Assembly (NCBI RefSeq): GCF_008923245.1
Contig: NZ_WBOS01000002.1
Coordinates: forward strand, 1 to 64,000
Reading direction: 5' to 3'
Length of the DNA stretch: 64,000 bases
From: Cytobacillus depressus
Lineage (GTDB): Bacteria; Bacillota; Bacilli; Bacillales; Cytobacillaceae
Below, piece after piece: positions 44,865 to 53,648 of the stretch (its first letter is position 1; each line of letters begins with the position of its first letter). The position numbers and the translations under genes are program-made. Below the pieces are notes generated by a model. It made no database searches. It was given only the letters and a program-made list of their open reading frames with translations, and was not told where the DNA came from.

Positions 44865-44902
44865 GAGAGACGATTGATTCTCTCTTATCCCTTCTTCTCT
44901 TT
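44858..44902 (+). terminator. Intrinsic terminator of yhdC
   Basis: GGGTAAGAGAGA and TCTCTCTTATCCC form a 12-bp stem followed by a pyrimidine-rich run. Confidence 0.85.
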
Positions 44903-44965
44903 TATCTTTCAATATTTTGCTAACCTTAATAGTAAAGCTCATTTGATAATAGGGAGGAAACCTTG

Positions 44966-45661
44966 TTGAATAAAGAATCAATTCTAGTTGTCGAGGATGA
45001 AGAAAAAATTGCCAGGCTTCTTGAACTAGAGCTTGAATATGAGGGATATGAAGTAACAAAGGTATTTGATGGGATTATAGCTCTAGAAGAGTATCGAACA
45101 AAAGAATGGGATTTGATTTTATTAGATGTTATGCTTCCTGGTTTAAGTGGAATAGAATTACTGAGGCGGATTCGTATGAATGACAGTCATACCCCTATAC
45201 TGTTATTAACAGCAAAGGATTCAGTTGAGGACAAAGTCTCTGGTTTAGATTTAGGAGCAAATGATTATATAACAAAACCTTTTCAAATCGAAGAACTGCT
45301 TGCAAGGGTTCGTACCGCATTAAGATTTAAACCAGCTGAACAAACAGAAGAAGAAGCTGACTGGCTTAAAATTGCCGATTTAAAGCTTAATGAAAAAACA
45401 AGAGAAGTACTAAGAGGTGAAGATCAAATCGAGTTAACGCCAAGAGAGCATGATCTTCTTGCTTACTTATTAAAAAATAAATTGCAGGTACTAAATCGCG
45501 ACCAAATATTAGAAGCGGTATGGGGCTATGATTTTTTGGGCGACACAAATGTCGTTGATGTGTATATTCGCTATTTAAGGAAAAAAATTGATCTGCCTGA
45601 AAAACAGCCATTAATTCATACGATTCGTGGTGTGGGTTATGTGCTGAAGGAAGCAAAATGA
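44966..45661 (+). CDS. OmpR-type response regulator (YkoG-like)
   Basis: 231 residues: receiver with E10/D11 and D54 (LILLDVMLPGLSG), winged-helix output domain ending TIRGVGYVLKEAK. Start is one of two adjacent TTG codons behind AGGGAGG; the second has eight-base spacing. Followed in a four-base overlap by its kinase and then by PepSY genes, the composition of the ykoHGI locus of B. subtilis. Confidence 0.88.
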   Translation: MNKESILVVEDEEKIARLLELELEYEGYEVTKVFDGIIALEEYRTKEWDLILLDVMLPGLSGIELLRRIRMNDSHTPILLLTAKDSVEDKVSGLDLGANDYITKPFQIEELLARVRTALRFKPAEQTEEEADWLKIADLKLNEKTREVLRGEDQIELTPREHDLLAYLLKNKLQVLNRDQILEAVWGYDFLGDTNVVDVYIRYLRKKIDLPEKQPLIHTIRGVGYVLKEAK

Positions 45662-47016
45662 ATCTACGGAATAAGATTAATTTAAATACCGCTGTTCTAT
45701 TTACAGTTTTGCTCGTATTGATGAATATTTCCATTTATCTTCTATTTAGCAATTTAGTTGTTAATAGTGAACTGGAACTGGCTTCAGATGAAATGAAATT
45801 GACGTCAAAGATGATTAACCAAAATATAGGAACAATCCCGGCGGATGAACTACTTAGAGCTTACCTTCCAATTGATGGGATGATTCGAATTGTCAGACCT
45901 GATTATAAGAAGGCACCATCTGTCACGTCCTTAAATGAACAAGTATTAAGGAAGAGGAATGTGGAATTTTATTCTGGAGAAATAAGCGAAAAACTCAAGA
46001 TAGAAGATCATATTTATGCTTTTAATTCAATGCCCATTATTCTCCCAGATGGAAAGGTAGCGAACCTGCAAATTACAAAAAGCTTGGATACAGCTATCGA
46101 AAATCTGCACACACTTAGGATCGTGCTGCTAATCGTTACCATTCTTGCTTTAATACCAGTTTTTATTTCAAGCCGTGTGCTAAGCAATCTAATGATTAAC
46201 CCCGTTATTAGCATGATTAAAACGATGAGGGAAATTAAAGAGAGCGGTGAATTTAAAAGGCTATCATTAAAGGAAAAGTCAAAGGACGAGCTCTTTCAAA
46301 TGGGGGAAACTTTTAATCATATGATTGATTTGCTGGAGGCAAATTTCGAAAAGCAGAAACAGTTTGTCTCCAATGCATCCCATGAGCTTAAAACACCTCT
46401 AACGATTATCGAAAGCTATGCAAGCTTGTTAAAAAGAAGAGGCTTAAAGGAGCCGAAAGTTTTTGCTGAATCGGTCGATGCGATCCTGTCAGAGTCAATT
46501 AGGATGAGGGAAATGACTGAACAGCTCCTGCTGCTTGCGAAGCATCATGAACAATGGAACTTAAAGTTCACTGACGTAAATCTGATAGATGTATTGAAAC
46601 AAACAGCGAAGGGATATCAAAATGCTTATAACCGGGATGTTGTAATTAAAGGTGAGCAATCAGATTCGCTTTTTGTATTTACAGATGAGCAAAAGCTGAA
46701 GCAACTGTTATTTATCTTTCTTGATAATGCTAGAAAATATAGTGATGAAAAAATCATTATTGTTGTTGGCAAGGAGCCTCACGGTGCTTTTGTCAAAATA
46801 ATTGATAAAGGAATCGGAATTCCTGAAAGTGCATTGCCAAGGATTTTTGATCGTTTTTACCGTGTCGACGAAGCAAGAAACAGAAAAAGCGGCGGATCAG
46901 GTCTCGGACTTGCATTATCAAAAGAAATTGCCGATGCTATTGGTGTCCGTATCCACATTGATAGCCAAGTATCTGTAGGTACAACTGTGACTTTATACAT
47001 GAAATCAAAAAGTTAA
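45658..47016 (+). CDS. Membrane sensor histidine kinase (YkoH/ArlS-like)
   Basis: 452 residues. Membrane helices ~12-34 and ~154-172 with a 120-residue extracellular domain; HAMP to ~226; HisKA H242 (VSNASHELKTPLTIIESY); HATPase with LFIFLDNARKYS, DKGIGIPESALPRIFDRFYR and GGSGLGLALS. Overlaps its regulator by four bases. Stimulus unknown; the downstream PepSY proteins may modulate the extracellular sensor. Confidence 0.9.
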   Translation: MNLRNKINLNTAVLFTVLLVLMNISIYLLFSNLVVNSELELASDEMKLTSKMINQNIGTIPADELLRAYLPIDGMIRIVRPDYKKAPSVTSLNEQVLRKRNVEFYSGEISEKLKIEDHIYAFNSMPIILPDGKVANLQITKSLDTAIENLHTLRIVLLIVTILALIPVFISSRVLSNLMINPVISMIKTMREIKESGEFKRLSLKEKSKDELFQMGETFNHMIDLLEANFEKQKQFVSNASHELKTPLTIIESYASLLKRRGLKEPKVFAESVDAILSESIRMREMTEQLLLLAKHHEQWNLKFTDVNLIDVLKQTAKGYQNAYNRDVVIKGEQSDSLFVFTDEQKLKQLLFIFLDNARKYSDEKIIIVVGKEPHGAFVKIIDKGIGIPESALPRIFDRFYRVDEARNRKSGGSGLGLALSKEIADAIGVRIHIDSQVSVGTTVTLYMKSKS

Positions 47017-47086
47017 TGAATTCTCATCTTTTTCTCATTTTCATATAGGAAAATGGAGGGAGTATAGAAGGTGGGGTGTTAAACAA

Positions 47087-47656
47087 ATGAAAAAGAAACG
47101 AACTTTTTGGATATTGATTACCTTATTGGCAGCAGTAATACTTTTTATTATCTTTCAACAATGGGGCCCTCAATTAAAGCCGGCTGCTGAAATTTTGTCG
47201 GAAAAAGAAGCAAAAGCTTTAGTAGAGGAAAGGTACAGCGGAGAAGTAATAGGAATGGAGCTTCACAATAATCAATATAAAATAGAGATGAAACGAAATA
47301 AGAGCAATTATGAGATTAACTTAAATGCTAAGAATGGAAAAATCATCTCATTTAGTGAAAGAAACTCTTCTGTAATCGGTTCAAATCAAGAACATCAAAA
47401 TAAAGAAAATCTAGATGAAATGATCCCGAAACTTCCGGAAAAGCCTAAAAAAGAAGAAAAGGTTATTATTAAAAAGGAAGAGGCTATAAAAATTGCTTTA
47501 AAACAAATAAAAGGAAAAATAGATGATGTCAATTTAGAATCTAACGGCTCGCTCAATTATTATCTTGTAGAAATTGAAACGAAAGACGATAAAGAAGTAA
47601 CTGTCCAAATTAACGCGATTACCGGTGAAGTTATATCGATCACATCGGATGATTAA
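47087..47656 (+). CDS. PepSY-domain membrane protein
   Basis: 189 residues: one N-terminal membrane helix (~6-23), extracytoplasmic part with two PepSY-like units (~34-85 and ~128-187, the latter IKKEEAIKIALKQIKG ... TVQINAITGEVISI) joined by a Lys/Glu-rich linker. PepSY domains are thought to inhibit or chaperone extracytoplasmic proteases. Seventy bases after the kinase stop, probably same operon. Confidence 0.82.
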   Translation: MKKKRTFWILITLLAAVILFIIFQQWGPQLKPAAEILSEKEAKALVEERYSGEVIGMELHNNQYKIEMKRNKSNYEINLNAKNGKIISFSERNSSVIGSNQEHQNKENLDEMIPKLPEKPKKEEKVIIKKEEAIKIALKQIKGKIDDVNLESNGSLNYYLVEIETKDDKEVTVQINAITGEVISITSDD

Positions 47657-47662
47657 CTGACG

Positions 47663-47747
47663 TTCAGCTCCAAAAGGAGCGCTTAGGCAGCATAATCATC
47701 GCAGGAACAATTTGATCTGTAATTGTTCCGAAGGCGCTTGCGCATTT
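47663..47747 (+). repeat. Family-1 repeat, copy 4 (truncated)
   Basis: Only the outer left rim (CAGCTCCAAAAGGAGCGCTTAG region) and the right-hand module ATCGCAGGAACAATTT...AATTGTTCCGAAGGCGCTTGCGC are left; the middle is deleted. Confidence 0.75.
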
Positions 47748-47851
47748 GTTAATTCTCATCAATTTTTAATCTTCCTATCCTTTTTCTTTAATCTTCCCAA
47801 GGTATATTGTAAATGTACCGAAGAGATAAAGATTTTATGGAGGAATTATTA

Positions 47852-48415
47852 ATGAAAGGTAAATTATTAATTGGCGCTGTATCAGCAGCAATCATTTTAG
47901 GAGGAGCAGTTGCTGCAGGAGCAACAAAAAATGATAACACAAAATCTGAGCTTCAGAAAAATGAACTGCAACAAACGGAACAGAAGATGATTTCTCATGA
48001 CGAAGCCGTCAAGATTGCTTTAACAAAAGCAGAGGGAAATGTAAAGAGTGTTGAATTAGAAAGTAAAATGGGCAAAAGCTATTATGACGTTGAAATCAAA
48101 AATGGCGTAAAAGAAGTTGAAGTCCATGTTGATTCACTAAAAGGAACCGTTCTTTCAGTGAAAGAAGATCAAGACGTGAATGACAATGATAATTTTGAAA
48201 AACAAGCTCAATCCAATCAAAAAGTTTCCATTTCTACTCAAAAGGCGATTGAGATTGCTGAAAAGGCAGTGAACGGAAAAGTAACGGAAATCGACCGTGA
48301 TGATGACGACAATGAGCTAATTTACGAAATCGAACTACAAACTAGTAAAGGCGAAGTTGATGTTGACATTGATGCGGTTTCTGGGAAAGTTTTAAATGTA
48401 AAATATGATGATTAA
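47852..48415 (+). CDS. Secreted double-PepSY protein (YkoI-like)
   Basis: 187 residues: signal peptide (KGKLLIGAVSAAIILGGAVAAGA), then two PepSY domains (~45-105, MISHDEAVKIALTKAEGNVKSVELE; ~130-187, ISTQKAIEIAEKAVNGKVTEIDRD). Very acidic C-terminal half (DDDDNE, DVDIDAVSG), suggesting cation binding. ATG 47852 has GGAGG eight bases before; an upstream in-frame ATG has none. Probably belongs functionally with the adjacent two-component system. Confidence 0.85.
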   Translation: MKGKLLIGAVSAAIILGGAVAAGATKNDNTKSELQKNELQQTEQKMISHDEAVKIALTKAEGNVKSVELESKMGKSYYDVEIKNGVKEVEVHVDSLKGTVLSVKEDQDVNDNDNFEKQAQSNQKVSISTQKAIEIAEKAVNGKVTEIDRDDDDNELIYEIELQTSKGEVDVDIDAVSGKVLNVKYDD

Positions 48416-48454
48416 GGTGAAAAAAGCGGGAGAAAAGAATCTTCCGCTTTTTTT

Positions 48455-48632
48455 TGTCTAGCTCCAGCGCCTACCCCCGACGTACAGGACGTACTAGTGT
48501 CGACAATGCGACAGGACGTCGCTTTTTTGTCGACCTCGAGGTCATAAGCCAATTTGTCATGAAGGTAAAATGCAGCCTTCCTGCCAACTTGTCTTATGCT
48601 TGTCGGGGGTGATCAAGGCGCTTCCGCTTTTC
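48455..48632 (+). repeat. Family-1 palindromic repeat, copy 5
   Basis: About 178 bases, GTCTAGCTCCAGCGCCTACC to AAGGCGCTTCCGCTTTTC, with the GTCGAC/GACGTC-rich module seen in copy 1 at 19387. It fills the gap before spoVR. Confidence 0.85.
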
Positions 48633-48651
48633 TAATTTGTGTTAACTCCAA

Positions 48652-48681
48652 TTCATCATTCTGCCCATTTTTTCATAGATT
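48652..48681 (+). promoter_or_regulatory. Candidate sigma-E promoter of spoVR
   Basis: TTCATCATT, 13 bases, then CATAGATT, near the sigma-E pattern, 30 bases before the spoVR start. Supported by known mother-cell expression of B. subtilis spoVR; otherwise weak. Confidence 0.4.
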
Positions 48682-48710
48682 GTGATAAGAACAAAAAGGA
48701 GGAATGGTGA

Positions 48711-50126
48711 ATGATGGAAGAGGATCGTCAAAAGCTGCATTATGCGATAGAGGAAATTACGGAAATCGCAAAAGGCTTTGGGTTAGATTATTATCCGATG
48801 CGCTATGAAATTTGTCCAGCCGATATTATTTACACTTTCGGTGCCTATGGGATGCCCACGCGTTTTTCCCATTGGAGCTTTGGAAAGCAGTTTTTCAAAA
48901 TGAAGCTCCATTATGATCTCGGTCTTTCAAAAATCTATGAGCTTGTCATTAATTCAGATCCGTGTTACGCCTTTTTGCTCGACTCTAACTCATTAATTCA
49001 AAATAAACTAATTGTCGCCCATGTACTGGCTCATTGCGATTTCTTCAAAAACAATGTAAGGTTTCAGAACACAAAGCGCGATATGGTTGAAAGCATGGCA
49101 GCGACGGCAGAGCGGATTAGACAATATGAAATTGAGCATGGAAAAAAAGAAGTGGAAACCTTCCTCGATGCCGTTCTAGCTATCGAAGAGCATATTGATC
49201 CATCTTTAATGAGGCCAAAGCTTGTCTGGAATTTAGATGATAAGGAGTATGAGGATGAGGATCCTGAAGTAGTCTCTCCTTATGATGATTTATGGAAGCT
49301 TGATGACCGAAATAAAGGGAAGTCTGAGCGAGTAAAGAAGAAAAAGAAACTCCCTCCTCAGCCAGAAAAGGATTTAATGCTCTTTATTGAAAGTTACAGC
49401 CGAGAGCTTTCCGAATGGCAGCGTGATATTTTAACAATGATGCGCGAAGAGATGCTCTATTTCTGGCCGCAGCTGGAAACTAAGATCATGAACGAAGGCT
49501 GGGCATCGTATTGGCATCAGCGCATCCTTAGGGAAATGGATTTAACGAGTGCTGAGGCATTGGAGTTCGCAAAATTAAATGCAGGCGTTGTTCAGCCTTC
49601 ACGCACAAGTATTAATCCATATTATCTTGGCCTAAAAATCTTTGAGGATATTGAAGAGCGATATAATAATCCGACAGAAAAGATGAAACAGCGTGGCGTT
49701 CAGCCAGGATCGGGCCGCGAGAAAATGTTTGAAGTGCGGGAAATTGAATCAGACATTTCCTTCCTCCGTAACTATTTAACTAAAGATTTAGTATTGAGAG
49801 AAGATATGTATCTATTCCAAAAGCAAGGTAAAGACTATAAAGTCGTCGATAAGAATTGGGAACATGTCCGCGATCAGCTCGTGAATATGCGCGTTAATGG
49901 AGGGTTTCCATATCTAACTGTAAATGACGGAGATTATTTAAAAAATGGCGAGCTCTATTTAAAGCACTGGTTTGAAGGCGTTGAGCTCGACCTCAAATAT
50001 TTAGAAAAAGTCCTCCCATATGTCCAACAACTGTGGGGTAGAAGTGTCCACCTCGAAACAATCGTGGAAGGAAAGAATATGCTATTTACGTATGATGGAA
50101 AAGGGATTCATCGGAAGTATTTATAA
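48711..50126 (+). CDS. spoVR: Stage V sporulation protein R
   Basis: 471 residues. SpoVR family: [27 protein letters not shown] near the N-terminus (read in two parts), AHCDFFKNN, then [11 protein letters not shown] and the C-terminal [14 protein letters not shown]. Needed for spore cortex formation in bacilli; E. coli relative YcgB belongs with YeaG/YeaH (PrkA/YhbH here). ATG behind AAAAAGGAGGAATGGTGA. Cytosolic. Length standard (~468). Confidence 0.95.
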   Translation: MMEEDRQKLHYAIEEITEIAKGFGLDYYPMRYEICPADIIYTFGAYGMPTRFSHWSFGKQFFKMKLHYDLGLSKIYELVINSDPCYAFLLDSNSLIQNKLIVAHVLAHCDFFKNNVRFQNTKRDMVESMAATAERIRQYEIEHGKKEVETFLDAVLAIEEHIDPSLMRPKLVWNLDDKEYEDEDPEVVSPYDDLWKLDDRNKGKSERVKKKKKLPPQPEKDLMLFIESYSRELSEWQRDILTMMREEMLYFWPQLETKIMNEGWASYWHQRILREMDLTSAEALEFAKLNAGVVQPSRTSINPYYLGLKIFEDIEERYNNPTEKMKQRGVQPGSGREKMFEVREIESDISFLRNYLTKDLVLREDMYLFQKQGKDYKVVDKNWEHVRDQLVNMRVNGGFPYLTVNDGDYLKNGELYLKHWFEGVELDLKYLEKVLPYVQQLWGRSVHLETIVEGKNMLFTYDGKGIHRKYL

Positions 50127-50137
50127 AGAACTAATTA

Positions 50138-50170
50138 ACAGCGACAGGAATTGCTTGTCGTTGTTTTTTT
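50138..50170 (+). terminator. Intrinsic terminator of spoVR
   Basis: AACAGCGACAG and CTTGTCGTTGTT with a T run. Confidence 0.85.
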
Positions 50171-50242
50171 TATTGTTTGAATGAATGGTGAATGGGAATA
50201 TTTCTTTTTCTCACTGGAAGAATATAGATGAGGTGAGAAAAA

Positions 50243-50776
50243 TTGAAGAAATTAATTTTTTATCTTGGTATGACATTTGTTCTTTTTTTTACAGCTGCAG
50301 ATAATTTGGTGTTAGCATTAAGCTCTGATAAGCAAGAAATTGATTGTGCAGAGAAAAAAGATATGAGAAATAAAGCCTTTAATGAAGCGATAATGAAGGA
50401 TATTTTCTCTAGCTTTGGTCACAAGTATGATGAAATTGTTGATCAAAGTATGTATTTAAATTTTATTGATTTAATGAAATATACGGTTGTTGCGGGTAAG
50501 CGGGACTCACAAATAGAAAGTCTGAAGGAGCATTTGAGCGGAGAATCATTAGGGGAGAAACGGATCTATTTTTTCCATGGGAATCCGGATGCGGCTTATA
50601 TTTTTTATAAGGATTTAGAACATCAAAATATTGCCATTCATTTGGAGGAAAGTGGAAATGCTTGGATTGTAAAGGACAAAAAGGTAGAGCGAGGGAAGAA
50701 AATTCCCTTTATCCGTGAAAAATGCGAGGATGATTATTTCATGAAACGGATGTTTAATAATCTATATCAAAAGTAG
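50243..50776 (+). CDS. Secreted protein of unknown function
   Basis: 177 residues from a TTG behind GAGGTGAGAAAAA. Signal peptide (KKLIFYLGMTFVLFFTAADNLVLA), then a soluble domain with two Cys pairs possible (C35 and C161). Features NEAIMKDIFSSFGHKYDEIVDQSMYLNFID and IYFFHGNPDAAYIFYKDL in short pieces are not from any family I know. Own terminator; probably monocistronic. Confidence 0.65.
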   Translation: MKKLIFYLGMTFVLFFTAADNLVLALSSDKQEIDCAEKKDMRNKAFNEAIMKDIFSSFGHKYDEIVDQSMYLNFIDLMKYTVVAGKRDSQIESLKEHLSGESLGEKRIYFFHGNPDAAYIFYKDLEHQNIAIHLEESGNAWIVKDKKVERGKKIPFIREKCEDDYFMKRMFNNLYQK

Positions 50777-50802
50777 AAAAGGGTGCCAAAGGGGCACCTT
50801 TT
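50777..50802. terminator. Terminator between the secreted protein and yitT-type gene
   Basis: AAAAGGGTGCC and GGGCACCTTTT stem. Confidence 0.8.
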
Positions 50803-50823
50803 CAGGTTGAAAGAATTGCTTTT

Positions 50824-51717
50824 TTAATGAATCGCCTTCTTCTTAAAGCGGCCTCCGCGAACTTCAGTAATATTAGCGATGGCTAAAAAGGCGTGGGGAT
50901 CAAGCTCCTCGACAATGGTCTTTAATTTGGCTTCTTCAAGCCGGGTAATTACGCAGAAAATGACTTGTTTATTATCTCCAGTATAGGCGCCTTCGCCATT
51001 TAAATAAGTGACGCCACGGCCGAGTCTTGCTAAAATAGCATCTCCGAGGATTCGATGATTTTCAGAAATAATCCACACTGATTTCGATTCATCAAGTCCT
51101 TGAATGACGATATCGATTGTTTTATAAGCAATAAAATAGGCGAGGACTGAATACATCGCTCGATTCCAGCCGAACACGAATCCTGCTGAAGTAAAGATAA
51201 AAAGGTTGAAAAACATGACAATTTCCCCGACAGAAAATGGCAGCTTCTTATTGGCAAGGATGGCCAAAATTTCAGTACCATCGAGAGAACCGCCATAACG
51301 AATGACAATTCCAACGCCAGCTCCTAAAATCATCCCTCCAAATACAGTTGCTAGAAGCGGGTCCTTTGTAAAAACGGGCACATCATGAAGAAGCGCGGTT
51401 GAAATAGAGAGAACGGTAATTCCTAAGAGAGTGGATAATGCGAAGGTTTTACCAATTTGTTTGTAGCCGATATAGAAAAAGGGGATATTCAAAATGAAGA
51501 TAAATAAACCTAATTTCATCCCGGTTAAGTGTGAAAGGATGATGGAGATCCCAGTGATTCCTCCATCTAATATTTGATTCGGAACTAAAAACTCTTCAAT
51601 TCCTACTCCCATTAATACAGAACCAAAACAGATAAAAAATATTATTTTTGCAACTTTTGGTTTCGATAATCCTTTATGCATTGATTGAATAGCAACAGTT
51701 TCTGGTATATCGATCAT
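50824..51717 (-). CDS. YitT-family membrane protein (DUF161 + DUF2179)
   Basis: 297 residues: about five membrane helices in the first ~210 residues (FLVPNQILDGGITGISIIL; GTEILAILANKKLPFSVGE are family landmarks), then a cytosolic DUF2179 domain (RGVTYLNGEGAYTGDNKQVIFC). Common in firmicutes, several paralogues per genome; transport role suspected but unknown. Confidence 0.88.
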   Translation of the reverse strand: MIDIPETVAIQSMHKGLSKPKVAKIIFFICFGSVLMGVGIEEFLVPNQILDGGITGISIILSHLTGMKLGLFIFILNIPFFYIGYKQIGKTFALSTLLGITVLSISTALLHDVPVFTKDPLLATVFGGMILGAGVGIVIRYGGSLDGTEILAILANKKLPFSVGEIVMFFNLFIFTSAGFVFGWNRAMYSVLAYFIAYKTIDIVIQGLDESKSVWIISENHRILGDAILARLGRGVTYLNGEGAYTGDNKQVIFCVITRLEEAKLKTIVEELDPHAFLAIANITEVRGGRFKKKAIH

Positions 51718-51879
51718 ATAGTTTCCCCCATTTTTCCTTGATTAAAAATTACTTAAAATGCCTATCTAGATAATTATAACATTTTATGATACGCACGGTT
51801 GGGTGTTCGCATACAAAATCAAAAAATGTGATATGAATAAGAGAGACTCAAAATATGCGAAATTGTAGGAATTTCTATT

Positions 51880-51915
51880 AAAAAGGCTGCCTTGAAAGCC
51901 TCGGCAGCCGTTTTT
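51880..51915 (-). terminator. Terminator of the His-rich secreted protein gene
   Basis: On the minus strand AAAAACGGCTGCC ... GGCAGCC followed by a T run. Confidence 0.85.
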
Positions 51916-51922
51916 AAATGAA

Positions 51923-52558
51923 TTATTTTTTAATGTCCTCTTTAATTTTCATCATTAATGTTTTCATCTCAGTATACATTTGATGGCGATCAATATTTAA
52001 GATTTCCTTAATTTCTTTAAAGGATTTTCCTTCCTTTTTCAACTTTATCAGTTCGGCTAAATCTTTATTACTTATTTTTGACATAGCTGCACCGGCAATA
52101 ATAAAGCGAAGTGGAATCCCTTCATCCGCCAATGCTTGAATGTCTTCTTTCTTTTTCCCTAAGTACTTCGCCACATTTGCTATAACTACTTCTTTATGTT
52201 CTTGTAGAAACTTTTCCTTATGTTCATGGTGTTTCTTTTTCAGCATTTCTAAATCTAATCCGTAATGTTTAGCTGTTTTTTCCCAAGAGGAATCATTTTC
52301 CTTATAGACTTTAAGAACATCATCAACCTTTTTATTGGCGAATTTGGCAATATGAGCCGCTTTTAGAATTTCCCCTTTAGAATATCCTTGATCTAAAAGT
52401 CTCACCAATTCTGCATCACTAATGATATGGTGATGATGGCTATGACCGTCAAAATGTTCATTATGGAATTTTGCGTATGCACTACTAGCTGTTTGTACAA
52501 AGGTTAATCCAAAAATAACAAAACTAATAAACCATACTTTCACTAAAATCTTTTTCAT
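51923..52558 (-). CDS. Secreted, His-rich helical protein of unknown function
   Basis: 211 residues from the ATG behind AAAGGAGAGTGCAAATA. Signal peptide ending SSAYA, then HNEHFDGHSHHHHI, a His cluster likely to bind metal, then a run of short helical units (DAELVRLLDQGYSKGEILKAA; KKVDDVLKVYKEND; SKISNKDLAELIKLKKEGKSF in short form) similar to helix-turn repeats that recur about every 40 residues. A second His patch is KKKHHEHKEKF. No family recognised. Monocistronic. Confidence 0.65.
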   Translation of the reverse strand: MKKILVKVWFISFVIFGLTFVQTASSAYAKFHNEHFDGHSHHHHIISDAELVRLLDQGYSKGEILKAAHIAKFANKKVDDVLKVYKENDSSWEKTAKHYGLDLEMLKKKHHEHKEKFLQEHKEVVIANVAKYLGKKKEDIQALADEGIPLRFIIAGAAMSKISNKDLAELIKLKKEGKSFKEIKEILNIDRHQMYTEMKTLMMKIKEDIKK

Positions 52559-52664
52559 TATTTGCACTCTCCTTTTATAAATATGTCATAAGTTAGCATG
52601 TCCATAAAAAGTAAATTCATGTGGGAAAAATTGGCCGCGTACGCAAATGCTAAGATAAAAGCGA

Positions 52665-52882
52665 TATTTATCGCAGATTAACGGGCAGTAAGACCCTCAC
52701 TTCAAAGATTGGAGTATAATGAAGAATAAGTGGAGGGTCAACTGCCCGTAAAGGCCCGATTTAAGGAACGCAGACTAAGAGCGCCACGTCCTGTGGCAAC
52801 GTCTGCGTGACCCACATCCTGTGGGCCGCAACTAACTTTCAGTGGGAAAAAAGCCTCCCACTGAAAGAAGTTTCACTTTATT
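52665..52882 (+). repeat. Family-2 structured repeat, copy 2
   Basis: From TTTATCGCAGATTAACGGGC to GAAGTTTCACTTTATT. Stems ACGGGCAGT/ACTGCCCGT and ACCCTC/GAGGGT enclose the first half; an inserted module CGCAGACTAAGAGCGCCACG...CGTCTGCG adds another hairpin; the end is TTTCAGTGGG/CCCACTGAAA. It lies directly upstream of the yclJ-type gene. Confidence 0.85.
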
Positions 52883-52946
52883 GTAAAATAGGGAAGGATT
52901 CGATTACATTAAAGATAAGGTTTAGAAATGGGAAGGTGCATTTTTT

Positions 52947-53648
52947 ATGAGAATTCTCGTAGTTGAAGATAATGAAAGTGTTTGTTCAATGCTTGAGATG
53001 TTTTTTATGAAAGAAGGATATGAAGGAGTTTTCGTTCATAATGGGCAAGATGGCTTTGACCGTTTTAATAAAGAAAATTGGGATCTTGTTATTTTGGATT
53101 GGATGCTGCCGATTATGGATGGGGTAACACTTTGCAGAAAAATTCGCGGGCTTAGCCAAGTACCGATCATTATGCTGACAGCAAAGGATAGCGATTCGGA
53201 TCAAGTGCTCGGACTTGAAATGGGTGCTGATGATTATGTGACAAAGCCGTTTAGCCCACTTGCCTTAATGGCTAGAATTAAAGCGGTGACAAGACGATAT
53301 CATTCAGAAGCTGTGGAGCAAGAAGAAGTGAATCTCATTACAAGTCAATATTTTAAAATAAGTAAAGATTCCCGAGAGGTATATTATAATGACCAGCTTC
53401 TTAACAACCTCACACCAAAGGAATTTGATTTGCTTTATTATTTTGTTAAACATCCAAAGCAGGTTTTTACTAGAGAGCAGCTTTTAGATCGTGTTTGGGG
53501 CTATCAGTTTTATGGAGATGAACGGACAGTCGACGTGCACATTAAACGGTTAAGAAAAAAGATTGGAACACACGACCAGCCTTTTATTCAAACAGTGTGG
53601 GGCATAGGCTATAAATTTGATGAAATGGTGGCAGGGAATGAGGATTAG
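52947..53648 (+). CDS. yclJ: Response regulator YclJ
   Basis: 233 residues, OmpR type: receiver with E7/D8 and D51 (LVILDWMLPIMDG), output helix-turn-helix (LTPKEFDLLYYFVKHPKQVF ... GDERTVDVHIKRLRKKI). Sequence resembles B. subtilis YclJ closely, including the segment WGYQFYGDERTVDVHIKR. Overlaps yclK by 11 bases. Confidence 0.85.
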   Translation: MRILVVEDNESVCSMLEMFFMKEGYEGVFVHNGQDGFDRFNKENWDLVILDWMLPIMDGVTLCRKIRGLSQVPIIMLTAKDSDSDQVLGLEMGADDYVTKPFSPLALMARIKAVTRRYHSEAVEQEEVNLITSQYFKISKDSREVYYNDQLLNNLTPKEFDLLYYFVKHPKQVFTREQLLDRVWGYQFYGDERTVDVHIKRLRKKIGTHDQPFIQTVWGIGYKFDEMVAGNED

